DNA from: Chelativorans salis
GTDB taxonomy: Bacteria > Pseudomonadota > Alphaproteobacteria > Rhizobiales > Rhizobiaceae
Length of the DNA stretch: 64,000 bases
Direction: 5' to 3'
NCBI RefSeq assembly: GCF_025336525.1
Contig: NZ_JAOCZP010000013.1
Coordinates: 52,252 to 116,251, forward strand
Position numbers and translations under genes: made by a program. Below are positions 42,396 through 51,972 of this stretch, in pieces; the first letter of the stretch is position 1; each line of letters opens with the position of its first letter. The notes beneath the pieces are model-generated. The model saw only the letters and a program-made list of their open reading frames with translations. It had not been told where the DNA came from and did no database searches.

Positions 42396-43700
42396 TCAGA
42401 CGATTTCCCGTAGCGCCGCCGCCACCCGCTCAATCTCCCCCTCGCTGTTGCGGATGCTCGGTGTCAGCCGCACATGCTGCACGGCATAAGGCGCAGCGGA
42501 AGCAATGATGTTGCGGCTGCGCAGGCTGGAGACGACGGCTTCAGGATGCGCGCCCTCGACGTCGAACGAGACGATGCCGGCGGAAAGGCTTGCATCACGA
42601 GGGGTGCGCACGGCGACGTTGGGTAGCCCTGACAAGGCGTCCTTGAGAGCGCCGGCCAGCACGTGGGTGCGCTCGGCCACGCGTTCGCGGCCGATCTGGC
42701 TATGCAGCGCAAAAGCTTCGGGAAGCGCCCAGATGTGTTCGAACGGCTTGAAGCCGCCGGGGGTCATGCGCGGGCCGCTGTTGCCGCCGGGCGGCGCGCC
42801 GTCCTCCTGCAGCCAGGCGCTGAAGACGGCATCGTCCGTGAAACTGGGGATCGAAGGGCGTGCCAAGGCAAGGCCTCTGTCGCTGAGCGCTGCTATGCCC
42901 GTGCCACGCGGGCCGAACAGCCATTTATGGCAGCCGGCCATGAAGAAGTCGCAGCCGAGCTCTGCAAATCGCGCATCCTCGACGCCGAAGCCGTGCACGG
43001 CATCGAGGCCGAGCAGCACCTGGTCCTCCTCGTCGCGTTCGGCATTGACCTCGCGCAGTGCCGCGGCCACGGCGGCGACGGGAAGCTTCAGGCCTGTATT
43101 GGAGTGCACCCAGGTGAGCGCCACAAGCCGCGTGCGCGGCCGCACCGCCTCGACAATGCGGGTCACGATCTCGTCCTCGCTCGCTTCCTCGACCCGCTCG
43201 AAGAGCGGGATCTTGCGCACCGCAGCACCGGTCCGCTCGGCGGCGAGACGAAGGGATTCGTGGGTGACGTAGTAATCTTCCGTGGTGGTCAGCACATCGT
43301 CGCCCGGGCGCAGCTTCAAGCCCGTGTAGACCAGGCCGACGCCCATGGTCGTGCTGTCGGTCAGCGCCACGTGCGAGGAGTGGATGCCGAGATACTCGCC
43401 GGCGGCCTGGCGGGCGGCCGCGGTCAGCCGGTTGTCGTTGCGCGCCAGATAGCGCACCGGATCCGCATCGAGCGCCCGGCGATGCTCCTCGATCGCCTCG
43501 CGCACCGGCCGCGGATGCGAGGCAAGCAGCATGCTGCTCATATGCACTGTATCGGGCGACAGGTCGAACAGCCCGCGCAGCCACTCCCAGCTGCCGGGAT
43601 CGCCGCCCTGCGCGACCGCCTCCGGCACCCGTGCGCCAGAGGCAACCGTGACGGCCGCGACGCCCGAGGCCTTCAGGATCGCTCTTCGTGAAAGGCTCAT
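42396..43700 (-). CDS. Tat-exported class V aminotransferase-like PLP enzyme
   Basis: A 434-residue PLP protein resembling cysteine desulfurase/isopenicillin N epimerase-like enzymes. The Tat signal is clear: SLSRRAILKASG then a hydrophobic stretch to AVAQ. The PLP lysine is K259 (MAGCHKWLFGPRGTG) and the cofactor-binding Asp/His lie in GLDAVHGFG (D233, H236). ATG 43700 has AAAGGGGAAG upstream. An exported PLP enzyme is unusual, because PLP must be inserted before Tat export. Its substrate is unknown; it neighbours a periplasmic sugar dehydrogenase. Confidence 0.83.
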   Translation of the reverse strand: MSLSRRAILKASGVAAVTVASGARVPEAVAQGGDPGSWEWLRGLFDLSPDTVHMSSMLLASHPRPVREAIEEHRRALDADPVRYLARNDNRLTAAARQAAGEYLGIHSSHVALTDSTTMGVGLVYTGLKLRPGDDVLTTTEDYYVTHESLRLAAERTGAAVRKIPLFERVEEASEDEIVTRIVEAVRPRTRLVALTWVHSNTGLKLPVAAVAAALREVNAERDEEDQVLLGLDAVHGFGVEDARFAELGCDFFMAGCHKWLFGPRGTGIAALSDRGLALARPSIPSFTDDAVFSAWLQEDGAPPGGNSGPRMTPGGFKPFEHIWALPEAFALHSQIGRERVAERTHVLAGALKDALSGLPNVAVRTPRDASLSAGIVSFDVEGAHPEAVVSSLRSRNIIASAAPYAVQHVRLTPSIRNSEGEIERVAAALREIV

Positions 43701-43804
43701 CTTCCCCTTTCCGCCATCGCGAACCGGCCGCCTCAGGCAGCCCGAAACGCATTGGTGGCAGTGCACACAACACCGCCGCCCGGCACTTGTTCCGGCGCAA
43801 AGAG

Positions 43805-44863
43805 TTAGAAGAGCCTGCCGACTTCGGCAAAGAGCTCCAGATCCGCAAGGGAATCCTGGAGATCGGTCTTGGGCCGCGCCCCCGTGGTCACGCATTCGTG
43901 AAAGGCGTCGAGCTCGACACGGAAGGCGTCCTCGTAGAACGGGCCGACGATTTCCGTTCCCGTCTCATGGTCGGTCGAGCGGGTGATCTCCAGCCGCGTC
44001 GGCAGGTTCCGGATATAGGGCGTGTCGTAGTTGATGCGGTAGTGCGCGTCCTGGGTCAGCACCTCGATGCCGGCATCGAAGCGGGCGACGTCATGGATGA
44101 TCGCCTCGTAGACGCAGGTGAAATGGCCGTAGTCGAACAAGACGACGAGGGACTCGCCACCCGTCTGCCTGGCTCCGACAACACCCTTCGGCTGGCCAAA
44201 CAGCTCACGCATGGCCGAGAAGCTGTGCGAGGAAAGGCCGGTGAGCACGGTATAGGCGCGCAGCGCATCACGAGCCGCCTCCGCACCCATCACCTCGCGC
44301 ACCAGCGCGTCCGTACGCGCCCACCCCTCGGCGACAACATCCGAGGGCACGTCCGTCGGCCGCACGATATGGCGCGTCTGGTCGACGAAGAAGTGCGACT
44401 CGCGGATCAGGTCGCGAATGCGCACGTGGCGGATGTCGCCCTGCGCCGGCATGCGCTCCTTCAGCGCCAGGAAGGGTCGGGCATAGCGGCGCATATAGCC
44501 GACGAAGACCGTCTTCGGATTGGATTTGTCACGCTCGATGAGCGGCAGAAGCTCGCGGCTGGTCAGGCAGACCGGCTTCTCTATGAAAGCATGCTTGCCC
44601 GCCTCCATCGCCCGGCTAAGAAGCTCGGCGTGGAGATAGTCCGGCGCCAGGATGAAGACGGCGTCGATCTCCGGCGCGGAGAAGATCTCCTCCGCCTTCG
44701 CGGTGCGGAGTTCGGCGCCGTAGCGCGTGCCCATGGCCTCGACCAGGCTGGGCGAGACGTCGCACACGCCGGCGATCTTAAAGCGCGGATCGTCCGCCAG
44801 AAGCGGCAAATGCATGAGCTGGGCCACCTCGCCCAGTCCGATCAGGCCGACAGATATCGTCAT
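43805..44863 (-). CDS. Gfo/Idh/MocA-family oxidoreductase
   Basis: A 352-residue NAD(P)-dependent sugar oxidoreductase: ISVGLIGLGEVAQLMHLPLL (Rossmann), FILAPDYLHAELLSRAMEAG and HAFIEKPVCLTSRELLP, which carries the EKP motif. Its ATG overlaps the stop of the IolE-like gene, so the pair is co-translated. Such pairs oxidise and epimerise inositols or glycosides through 3-keto intermediates. The exact substrate is not identifiable. Confidence 0.9.
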   Translation of the reverse strand: MTISVGLIGLGEVAQLMHLPLLADDPRFKIAGVCDVSPSLVEAMGTRYGAELRTAKAEEIFSAPEIDAVFILAPDYLHAELLSRAMEAGKHAFIEKPVCLTSRELLPLIERDKSNPKTVFVGYMRRYARPFLALKERMPAQGDIRHVRIRDLIRESHFFVDQTRHIVRPTDVPSDVVAEGWARTDALVREVMGAEAARDALRAYTVLTGLSSHSFSAMRELFGQPKGVVGARQTGGESLVVLFDYGHFTCVYEAIIHDVARFDAGIEVLTQDAHYRINYDTPYIRNLPTRLEITRSTDHETGTEIVGPFYEDAFRVELDAFHECVTTGARPKTDLQDSLADLELFAEVGRLF

Positions 44864-45726
44864 CGGCTTGTCTCCCCGAGAAGCGGTTTCAGAAATCGGG
44901 CGTTGCGTCGCGCGAGCTGGGCCGCGCTTTCGCCCGCGGTCTCGAAATAGTCCTGCTCGACGACCACCGGGCCTCTAAAGCCGCGCCCCTGGAGCATCCG
45001 CATCACCGCGGCGATGTCCACCGCACCGTCCGGCAGCGGACACATGACCCCGGCCTCGAAGGCTTCACGCACGCCCAGGCTTTTGTCGAGAACGCGCCGG
45101 CGCACCGTGGCATCCACATTCTTCAGGTGCATGTAGCCGATGCGGTCCCAGACCTTTTCCATATAGGCAATCGGGTCCTGGTTCCAAAAAGCATGGTGCC
45201 CCGTATCGAAGCACAGGCCGATATCGGTATCCTGAAGCAGCCGGTCGATCTGGGCCTCGAACTCGACCGCCGTCGCCACATGCGGATGGAACGTCAGCGC
45301 AATGCCGAACTCCCCGGCAAGCCGCGCCCGCGCGTCCCCAAGCATCACCGTCATCGCCCGCCATTGGCTCTCGTCCAGCCGGCCCACGGCGTCGGGCGGA
45401 TAGATGTTCCCCTCGTCCATCAGCACGAGTTGATCGACACCCAGCGCATGGAGCAGGCGGCCGATCTTCTCGATGTCCGCCCGAAGCGCAGGCGCGCTTT
45501 CCGGCACGGAAAAGGCATGCACATGGACCCCGCCAACAAGGCTCAAGCCCCGCCGGCCGAGTGCATCCGCAAGCGCCGCCGGGTCCGTCGGCAGGAAGCC
45601 GTAGGGGCCAAGCTCGGTGCCCGCGTAACCGGCAGCCGCCACCTCATCCAGATAGGCATCTGCGCTGACGCGCGGGTTGTCGGGATAGAAGATACCCCAG
45701 GAACACGGGGCATTGGACAGAAACAT
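44860..45726 (-). CDS. Sugar phosphate isomerase/epimerase family (IolE-like)
   Basis: A 288-residue TIM-barrel protein of the AP endonuclease 2-like family: LSNAPCSWGIFYPDNPRVSA, AGYAGTELGPYGFLP, ALTFHPHVATAVEFEAQIDR, GLCFDTGHHAFWNQDPIAYM and YMHLKNVD supply the metal-binding Glu/His/Asp set. IolE dehydrates scyllo-inosose; relatives process 3-keto sugars. It precedes a Gfo/Idh/MocA gene with a 4-base overlap and may act on the same sugar imported by the nearby ABC transporter. Confidence 0.88.
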   Translation of the reverse strand: MFLSNAPCSWGIFYPDNPRVSADAYLDEVAAAGYAGTELGPYGFLPTDPAALADALGRRGLSLVGGVHVHAFSVPESAPALRADIEKIGRLLHALGVDQLVLMDEGNIYPPDAVGRLDESQWRAMTVMLGDARARLAGEFGIALTFHPHVATAVEFEAQIDRLLQDTDIGLCFDTGHHAFWNQDPIAYMEKVWDRIGYMHLKNVDATVRRRVLDKSLGVREAFEAGVMCPLPDGAVDIAAVMRMLQGRGFRGPVVVEQDYFETAGESAAQLARRNARFLKPLLGETSR

Positions 45727-45784
45727 GCCTTACCTCCTAATTGGAGATCGGGTGGTGTGGCACCTGAGATGCCGGTGTCCGTCA

Positions 45785-45942
45785 CGCCCCCTCTGCCCTA
45801 CCGGGCATCCCCCCGAGGGGGGAGATCGGCTGTCGCAACGACCTGCGCCAATCGCCGACGTTACTGAAGAGATGCCGGAGCAAGCGGCCGTCGCAATCTC
45901 CCCCCTTGTGGGGGAGATGCCCGGCAGGGCAGAGGGGGGCGC
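45785..45942. repeat. Long inverted palindromic intergenic element
   Basis: The left arm, beginning CGCCCCCTCTGCCCTACC and including GGGCATCCCCCC (45785-45815), is matched in reverse by GGGGGAGATGCCC and GGCAGGGCAGAGGGGGGCG (45910-45941) with a few mismatches. The intervening 95 bases hold no gene. This is the best-preserved copy of the element also seen in part at 38185-38230. Confidence 0.75.
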
Positions 45943-45966
45943 GAAAGCGTGCCGACCAAGCCATTT

Positions 45967-47385
45967 TCACCCCCTCCCCACAACATAGACCGGATTGGAC
46001 ACCGCCCTGCGCAGCGGCTCGGCGGCAACCTCGGCCTCCGACAACTGCCAGGGCAAAGGCCCCTCGCCCAGCGCGGCGCGGAATTCCTCCATCAGCCCGG
46101 CATGGCTGGCATCCGCCAAGACCTCGCAGCGCACAAAACCGCGGAACTCCGCCTCAAGAGCCAGCGTCTGATCATCCTCGTCGATGGGCACCCGCGCGAT
46201 CTCGCCACGCGCATCGAACCAGGCAAGCAGATCACCCGCCGCCCCCTTCACATGCGCCTCGGCGCGTCCTCCGCGAACCGTCGCCCCCATCGACGCCCCA
46301 TCCACCGTAAGCGCGAGATGCGGTCCGGACGGGCTCTCGGTGACGTAGCCGCGCCCAGCCTTCATCGCCGCGAGCACTGCCTCCTCGGAAAGCTCATCAA
46401 GCCACAACACCGTCGTCGGCCGCGCAAGCACGAACGGCCCCTCGGGCATCAGCCGGTCAGGCTGGTGAAAGTCGCTTCCGCCGATAGCGGCAATCCTTAG
46501 CCCCGCCGCGAGCCGCTCCTGATAGCGGGCAAGCGACACCCAGTTGCGGGAAAGCCAAGCCTGCTGCCAGACCTCCATACAGTCGATCTCGGGAAGCGCA
46601 TGGTTCCACGGGATCGGCGGCTTGTCGTGATTCACCGAGAGAAGCCCGCCCTTCTCGCGGACGATACGCGACAGCGCATGCGCATCCTCCGGTCGGCTCA
46701 TGCGGAAGTCGACCCACTCGTCGACGCCGAAGACGTTGGCGTGGCCATGCTCCGTCGTCACCTCCATGGCCCGCACGAAAACGAGATCCGGCGAGGAGTG
46801 CACATGGAAATAGCGCCGCTGGGTGATGGTGTTGTGGTCGGAGACGGCGAGGAAGTCGAGCCTCGCCTGCCTCGCCGCCGCATGCAGCAGCTCCGGGCTG
46901 CCCTTGGCATCGGAGTGGAAGGTGTGGCAGTGCAGGTCGCCCTTATACCAGCCGGCGCCTTGTCGCACCGGCCGCGAAGGCTGCGGCTGCGGCACCAGCG
47001 GACGCGGCGCGTTGTCGAACGAAAACGTCAGCTCGACATCCACGCCGCGCGCGGGAACCTTGTAGAGCCCGAGGATCACGCGCCATCTGCCGGCGGGCAT
47101 TTCCCCATGGACGTAGCCGGGCGTGGCATCGTCGGCGGCGATGAAGAAAGCCTCGCGCGCCCCGCCGCTCCAGCCGCGAAACCCCTCCTCACTCGGGAAG
47201 TCGCCAAGCCGCGGATCGGCACAGCCGAAATCTATGATGCAGTCGTCCGCCCGCGCATAGCGCATCGTCACATCTAGGCGCGTGGTGCCCTCCGACACAT
47301 CGAAGGGCACGTAGAAGTAGGGCGAACGTCCCTTGCCGGCGGGTGTGATATGCACCTTGCGCGTCGGCACGTCAGTCCTCTTCAT
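45967..47385 (-). CDS. CehA/McbA-type PHP-domain metallohydrolase
   Basis: A 472-residue protein with an N-terminal beta-domain (about 1-160) and a PHP domain: YKGDLHCHTFHSDAKGSP, FLAVSDHNTITQRRYF, then LLSVNHDKPPIPW and GGSDFHQPDRLMPEGP, giving the multi-metal His/Asp cluster. CehA/McbA enzymes hydrolyse phosphoesters or carbamates. It overlaps the ABC ATPase gene by 14 bases and is thus the last gene of the sugar transport operon, where a phosphodiester such as a glycerophosphodiester or sugar phosphate is a plausible substrate (inference). Confidence 0.85.
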   Translation of the reverse strand: MKRTDVPTRKVHITPAGKGRSPYFYVPFDVSEGTTRLDVTMRYARADDCIIDFGCADPRLGDFPSEEGFRGWSGGAREAFFIAADDATPGYVHGEMPAGRWRVILGLYKVPARGVDVELTFSFDNAPRPLVPQPQPSRPVRQGAGWYKGDLHCHTFHSDAKGSPELLHAAARQARLDFLAVSDHNTITQRRYFHVHSSPDLVFVRAMEVTTEHGHANVFGVDEWVDFRMSRPEDAHALSRIVREKGGLLSVNHDKPPIPWNHALPEIDCMEVWQQAWLSRNWVSLARYQERLAAGLRIAAIGGSDFHQPDRLMPEGPFVLARPTTVLWLDELSEEAVLAAMKAGRGYVTESPSGPHLALTVDGASMGATVRGGRAEAHVKGAAGDLLAWFDARGEIARVPIDEDDQTLALEAEFRGFVRCEVLADASHAGLMEEFRAALGEGPLPWQLSEAEVAAEPLRRAVSNPVYVVGRG

Positions 47386-48481
47386 GATCGAGCGGCAGCC
47401 TCAGGCCCCGCTCATCGAAGAGATGGATATGATCGGAGGAGAAGCCGAGCGTCACGCGGCCTTCCAGCGCCACCATCTCGTCGGTGAAGATGCGGGCGGT
47501 GAAGCGTGCGGCATCCTCGCGCTCCAGCGTCACCAGTGCCTCGGGGCCCATGTTCTCGTTGGCAAACAATTGACCGGCGATTGTGTTCTCCTCGCCGCCA
47601 GAGGCAAGCGACAGGTGCTCCGGTCGCACGCCCAGCGTCAGGCTCTTGCCGCTTTCCAGCGCCTTCGCCGCTGCGCGCGTCACCCGCAGGGGCGCCGTCG
47701 CCAATCCGACCGCCTTCAGGTGCAGCGCACCGTCCGAGATCATCGCCTCGACGGGAAGCAAGTTCATGGGCGGATTGCCGACGAAATTGGCGACGAAGGT
47801 GGTGGCCGGCCGCCGATAGACCTCGAGCGGGGGCGCATATTGCACCACGATGCCGGCATCCATCACGGCGATGCGGGTCGCAAGCGCCATGGCCTCGGCC
47901 TGGTCGTGGGTCACGTAGACCGCCGTCATCCCCAGGTCGCGCTGCAAGTGATTGAGAAAGCCGCGCGCTTCCAGCCGCAGTTTGGCGTCGAGATTGGAGA
48001 GCGGCTCGTCGAAAAGATAGACGTCCGAGGGATAGACCAGCGCGCGGGCGAGCGATGTGCGCTGCTGCTGACCGCCGGAGATCTGCGAAGGCATGCGCTC
48101 CAGAAGCTGACCGATCTTCAGGATGTCCGCAACCTCGCGGGCGCGCGCATGGCGCTTCTCCTGGCTCTCGCCGCGCACCTTCAGCGGATAGGCGATGTTG
48201 TCGGCGAGATTCATATGCGGATAGAGCGCGTAGTCCTGGAAGACCATGGAGATCTTCCGGTCCTTTGGGTGCATGAAGGTCACGTCCCGCTCGCCGATCA
48301 TCACGCGGCCCGCGCTGGGCGTCTCCAGCCCAGCGATCATCCTGAGCGTCGTCGTCTTGCCGCAACCCGATGGGCCGAGCAGGCAGACGAACTCGCCGTC
48401 GCCGATGGTGATGCCGAGGTTGGAAACCGCGGTGAAGTCGCCGAACCTTTTGGTGACGCTGTCGAAACTGACTGAAGCCAT
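47372..48481 (-). CDS. Carbohydrate ABC transporter ATPase (UgpC/MalK type)
   Basis: A 369-residue ATPase: Walker A GPSGCGKTT (36-44), Q-loop VFQDYALYPHMNLADNIAYP, signature ISGGQQQRTSLARALVY, Walker B VYLFDEPLSNLD, switch VTHDQAEAMALATRIAVMD and a C-terminal regulatory TOBE domain (VRPEHLSL). It energises the two adjacent MalFG-type permeases. Class members import sugars, polyols or glycerol-3-phosphate derivatives. Confidence 0.95.
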   Translation of the reverse strand: MASVSFDSVTKRFGDFTAVSNLGITIGDGEFVCLLGPSGCGKTTTLRMIAGLETPSAGRVMIGERDVTFMHPKDRKISMVFQDYALYPHMNLADNIAYPLKVRGESQEKRHARAREVADILKIGQLLERMPSQISGGQQQRTSLARALVYPSDVYLFDEPLSNLDAKLRLEARGFLNHLQRDLGMTAVYVTHDQAEAMALATRIAVMDAGIVVQYAPPLEVYRRPATTFVANFVGNPPMNLLPVEAMISDGALHLKAVGLATAPLRVTRAAAKALESGKSLTLGVRPEHLSLASGGEENTIAGQLFANENMGPEALVTLEREDAARFTARIFTDEMVALEGRVTLGFSSDHIHLFDERGLRLPLDHEED

Positions 48482-48488
48482 TGAAGAA

Positions 48489-49319
48489 TCAAGCCTTGAT
48501 GCCGCCGAAGAACCGGAAGCCGAACTTCCAGCTCACGAAGAGATAGAGAGCGATGACAGGGAGCGAATAGATGAGTGAATAGGCCGCAAGCAGCGTGACG
48601 ATGGGCGTGCCGGCCTCCGAATAAAAGGAATAGATGGCGACCGAGGCCGGCATCTTCTCGCTGGAGCGAAGCAAGATGAAGGGGATGAGGAAGCTCCCCC
48701 AGATGTTGACGAAAGCCCACACGACAACCACCACGACGCCCGGCCGGATGACCGGCAGCGCCACGTCGAAGAAGGCCTGCACCGGCGAGGCACCGGCCAC
48801 CATGGCGCTTTCCTCATAGCTTCTCGGGATGCCGTCGATGAAGTCGCGCAGGATGAACATGGCCGTAGGCAGAAGCCCGCCGGCAAAAACCATGATCACC
48901 GCGATATGCGTATCGATCAGCCCCATGCCGTTGATGATCAGGAAGATCGGCACCATCGCCGCCGAGCCGGCAACGACGGAGGAGAAGAGAAGCAGGATAT
49001 AGGTGATGATGTGCTTGCCCGGAATCGGCGAGCGCGACAGCGCGTAGGAGGCGAGCGTGGCGCCGCCGCCAACCAGCACCACCCCGCCCACACTCTGGAG
49101 CAGGCTGTTCCACAGGCCACGAAGCGCGAACGTGTTCTGGAACACCGTCTCGAAATTGGAGAGCGAGAACGGGTCGGGGATGGCAAGTCCCAGCTCCGCA
49201 CGCGGGTTGAACGGCGCGAAGATGAACCACACCAGCGGTAGCGCGAAGAAGACGCCGATCAGCGCCGTCGCCACAGAAAAGCCGATGCGCGTGAAATAAA
49301 GGCTCATATAGCGCGTCAT
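48489..49319 (-). CDS. Carbohydrate ABC transporter permease (MalG type)
   Basis: A 276-residue permease with six membrane helices and the EAA motif (YEESAMVAGASPVQAFFDVA). The C-terminus ends FRFFGGIKA, typical of the class. Its start overlaps the MalF-type stop by 4 bases, and the ATPase starts 8 bases downstream. Confidence 0.94.
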   Translation of the reverse strand: MTRYMSLYFTRIGFSVATALIGVFFALPLVWFIFAPFNPRAELGLAIPDPFSLSNFETVFQNTFALRGLWNSLLQSVGGVVLVGGGATLASYALSRSPIPGKHIITYILLLFSSVVAGSAAMVPIFLIINGMGLIDTHIAVIMVFAGGLLPTAMFILRDFIDGIPRSYEESAMVAGASPVQAFFDVALPVIRPGVVVVVVWAFVNIWGSFLIPFILLRSSEKMPASVAIYSFYSEAGTPIVTLLAAYSLIYSLPVIALYLFVSWKFGFRFFGGIKA

Positions 49320-50227
49320 GCCACCACCTTTGCCGTCCGCTTACGCGCCACCCAGAGATAGAACAGCGCGAAGACGAGATTGATCAGCATGACGATGACG
49401 CCCACGGCCGCCCCCTTGCCGAACTCGAAATCGCGGAAGGCGACGCGGTAGGTGTAGATGGGCAGGATCTCCGTGCGGTAGGACGGCCCGCCCGCCGTCA
49501 GAAGGAACGGCGTAAAGACGTTGAAGGTCCACATGGTGATGAGGATCAGGTCGGTCACCACATGGCCACGGATGAGCGGCAGGCCGATGTCGCGGAATTT
49601 CTGCCAGCTCGAGGCCCCCGCCACATCCGCCGCCTGAAAGTAGCTCGGCGGGATCGACGAGAAGGCCGAGTTGAACAGCATCATGGAAAAGGCCGTCCCA
49701 CGCCAGGTGTTGAAGACAACGATCACCCAGAAGGGGAATGAGAGCAGCCAGTCCCCCCGCGGCAGGCCGAGCGCATCCATGATCATGTTCAGCGTGCCGT
49801 CGTCGTAATCGAGGAAGGCGAACCAGGCGAAGGCGATCACCACCTCCGGCAGGATCCAGGCTGCGATCACCACCATCTCGGTCAGCCGCTTGAGCGACTT
49901 CGGCACCGACTGCAGCATCCAGGCGAGCAGCATGCCAAGTACCGCCTGCCCGATGAGCGCGGAGAACAGCACGAACTGGACGGTAAGGATCAGCGAGAAG
50001 CCGAACTCGCCGCGCGTGAAAAAGGAGCCCGCGTCGAACAGGGAGATGTAGTTGGCAAGCCCAACGAACTCCGGATTGAGCGCAGTGCGGCCGAGCAGCG
50101 TCCGGTTGGTGAAGGAGACGTAGATGACCCAGAAGAAGGGCGCGATGACGAAGGCGCCGATCAGCACCCCCGCCGGTGTCATGAAGGCCGCGCCGGCGGT
50201 CCGCGACAGAAGGGAAAATTGTCTCAC
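49316..50227 (-). CDS. Carbohydrate ABC transporter permease (MalF type)
   Basis: A 303-residue permease: TPAGVLIGAFVIAPFFWVIY is the first helix and YFQAADVAGASSWQKFRDIG the EAA loop. I chose GTG 50227 (read as MRQFSLLSRT) because GGAGGACAG directly precedes it; an ATG at 50302 exists, but the codons between do not look coding. Heterodimerises with the MalG-type permease. Confidence 0.9.
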   Translation of the reverse strand: MRQFSLLSRTAGAAFMTPAGVLIGAFVIAPFFWVIYVSFTNRTLLGRTALNPEFVGLANYISLFDAGSFFTRGEFGFSLILTVQFVLFSALIGQAVLGMLLAWMLQSVPKSLKRLTEMVVIAAWILPEVVIAFAWFAFLDYDDGTLNMIMDALGLPRGDWLLSFPFWVIVVFNTWRGTAFSMMLFNSAFSSIPPSYFQAADVAGASSWQKFRDIGLPLIRGHVVTDLILITMWTFNVFTPFLLTAGGPSYRTEILPIYTYRVAFRDFEFGKGAAVGVIVMLINLVFALFYLWVARKRTAKVVA

Positions 50228-50363
50228 CTGTCCTCCGTCCTCCCACTCTGGCCGGTACCGGACATCAGGTCCGTCCTGTGGAGACCGGACCCGCGCCGGC
50301 ACCGGTCAGGCGGGGAGGAGTGCGATGTTTCTTCAGTCTGTGCGCTGAACCGCGCCCCGCGCT

Positions 50364-50480
50364 GTCATCCCGGCCGAACGAAGCGAAGCGTAGAGAGGGC
50401 CGGGACCCATTCCGTGACTCTTCCAGATTCCGGAATGGGTCCCTGACAGCCTTTCGCTGCGCTCCGGCTTCCGGGATGAC
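50364..50480. repeat. Nested palindromic intergenic element
   Basis: Outer arms GTCATCCCGG (50364-50373) and CCGGGATGAC (50471-50480) are exact; inner arms GGGACCCATTCCG (50402-50414) and CGGAATGGGTCCC (50431-50443) are also exact. It lies between the binding-protein and permease genes of one operon, where a transcript would fold it into a long hairpin that could set their expression ratio. It is a different family from the 45785 element. Confidence 0.75.
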
Positions 50481-50513
50481 GCTCCTTGCGCAAGTCGAGC
50501 CGACCCCGTCATT

Positions 50514-51875
50514 TCAGAGCAAGCTCACCGTATTCTCCTCGCCGACGATGCCGATCACCGCATCACGGTAGCGCGCCATCGCCTCCTCCGGCGACAGCTC
50601 ACCCGACACCACGGCCTCCGTCATGCGCTGGATTTCTGCGGAGACGGCGTTGTACTCGGCGCTGTTGGGCCGCGCGGTGGTGAGCGGCAGGAGCGTCTGC
50701 GAGGTCTCCGTCAGGAACGGCTCATCGGGGATCGGCACGTCGTCACGGATGCGGATGCGCGGCTGGAAATCCTGGAACGCGGCGAGCTGCTCCTTGCTGT
50801 TCATGTAGGCGAGCAACCCCCAGGCAAGCTCCGGCTCGTCCGTGTTGGGATTGAGCACGAAGCCCGTACCGCCGGAGATCGTGACGAAGTCCTGACCGCG
50901 CAGGCCGGCACCCGGCTCCTTGGCCGGCATTTTCGCCCAAGTCATCACCTCGTCGCGGTTCTCCACCGCGAACTCCGAGTCCGGAGCGGTGACCGAGCGG
51001 TAGAACCAGTCGCCCTCGACCAGCAGCGCCGTCGTGCCGTCGCGGAAATTGGCGAAGGTGCGGTTGCGCCCGTCGCCGAGCAACTGGGCGCGCTGGTCGC
51101 CCAGCTTCTCGTCCACATAGATGGTCTTGTAGAGGTTGAGCGTATCGAGGATGCCCTGGCTCTCGACGATCCAGCGTCCCTCCTCGTCGGTCACCTCCTC
51201 ACCGGTGCCGAGCAGCGCCATCCAGTAGCCCTGCATGGTCGTCGCCTCGCCCATCGGCACGCCGGCGTTGAGCTGCAGGGGGAAGGAGTCAGGGTTCTTC
51301 TCTTTAAGCGTCCGCGCGGTCTCGAGAAGCTCCTCCCAAGAGCCCGGCTGCCAGCTCTCGGGATCGATGCCGGCTTCCTCGAGGATGTCGGCGCGCACGA
51401 AGATCATGCGCACGTCGGTGCCGAGCGCGATGCCGTAGGGCTCGCCCTGATAGGACATCAGCGCCACCGCACCCTCTGAGATGTGATCCCAGCCTTCCCA
51501 GTTCGTCACGGCATCTCCCGCCAATTCTTTGAGCGGCTTTAAAAGCCCGCCCTCGACGAAGCTCGGGATGAGGAAGCCGTCGAAGCCGGCAACGTCCGGT
51601 CCCGCACCGGTGGAGAAGTCGAGCGCGAGCTGCTGGGTAAGCTGCTCGTCGGAGCCGGCGAACTCGGTAAGGGTGACGTTCACCTCCTCGCCCGCCTCGG
51701 CCTTCATCTCCGTGAAGCCGGGGATGACGCTCTCCTTGATCCACATGGCCTGTTCGGAGTTCACCCCGTCTTCCACGCAGCGGCAGGTGATGGTGAGGTC
51801 GGCGGCCATGGCCGGCGCGGCCAGTGCGGTCGCCGCGGCAACGCTGATCCAGTAGGCATGCTGACGAATACGCAT
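50514..51875 (-). CDS. Carbohydrate ABC transporter substrate-binding protein
   Basis: A 453-residue SBP_bac_1 protein with a signal peptide (HAYWISVAAATALAAPAMAA). Family features include QLALDFSTGAGPDVAGFDGF, GIALGTDVRMIFVRADILEE and the later PNSAEYNAVSAEIQRMTEAV. ATG 51875 has GGGAGGG upstream. First gene of the minus-strand transporter operon, with a LacI-type operator about 100 bases upstream. An odd CRC pair occurs just after the signal (TITCRCVEDG). Confidence 0.92.
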   Translation of the reverse strand: MRIRQHAYWISVAAATALAAPAMAADLTITCRCVEDGVNSEQAMWIKESVIPGFTEMKAEAGEEVNVTLTEFAGSDEQLTQQLALDFSTGAGPDVAGFDGFLIPSFVEGGLLKPLKELAGDAVTNWEGWDHISEGAVALMSYQGEPYGIALGTDVRMIFVRADILEEAGIDPESWQPGSWEELLETARTLKEKNPDSFPLQLNAGVPMGEATTMQGYWMALLGTGEEVTDEEGRWIVESQGILDTLNLYKTIYVDEKLGDQRAQLLGDGRNRTFANFRDGTTALLVEGDWFYRSVTAPDSEFAVENRDEVMTWAKMPAKEPGAGLRGQDFVTISGGTGFVLNPNTDEPELAWGLLAYMNSKEQLAAFQDFQPRIRIRDDVPIPDEPFLTETSQTLLPLTTARPNSAEYNAVSAEIQRMTEAVVSGELSPEEAMARYRDAVIGIVGEENTVSLL

Positions 51876-51972
51876 CGCGATAACCCTCCCTTCGCGACAT
51901 TTCCGTTGAACGGCTGCGACAGTTGCGGCCATGCCAGTATCGCACCGAAAGCCCGGTGCCCAAACAGCAGAA

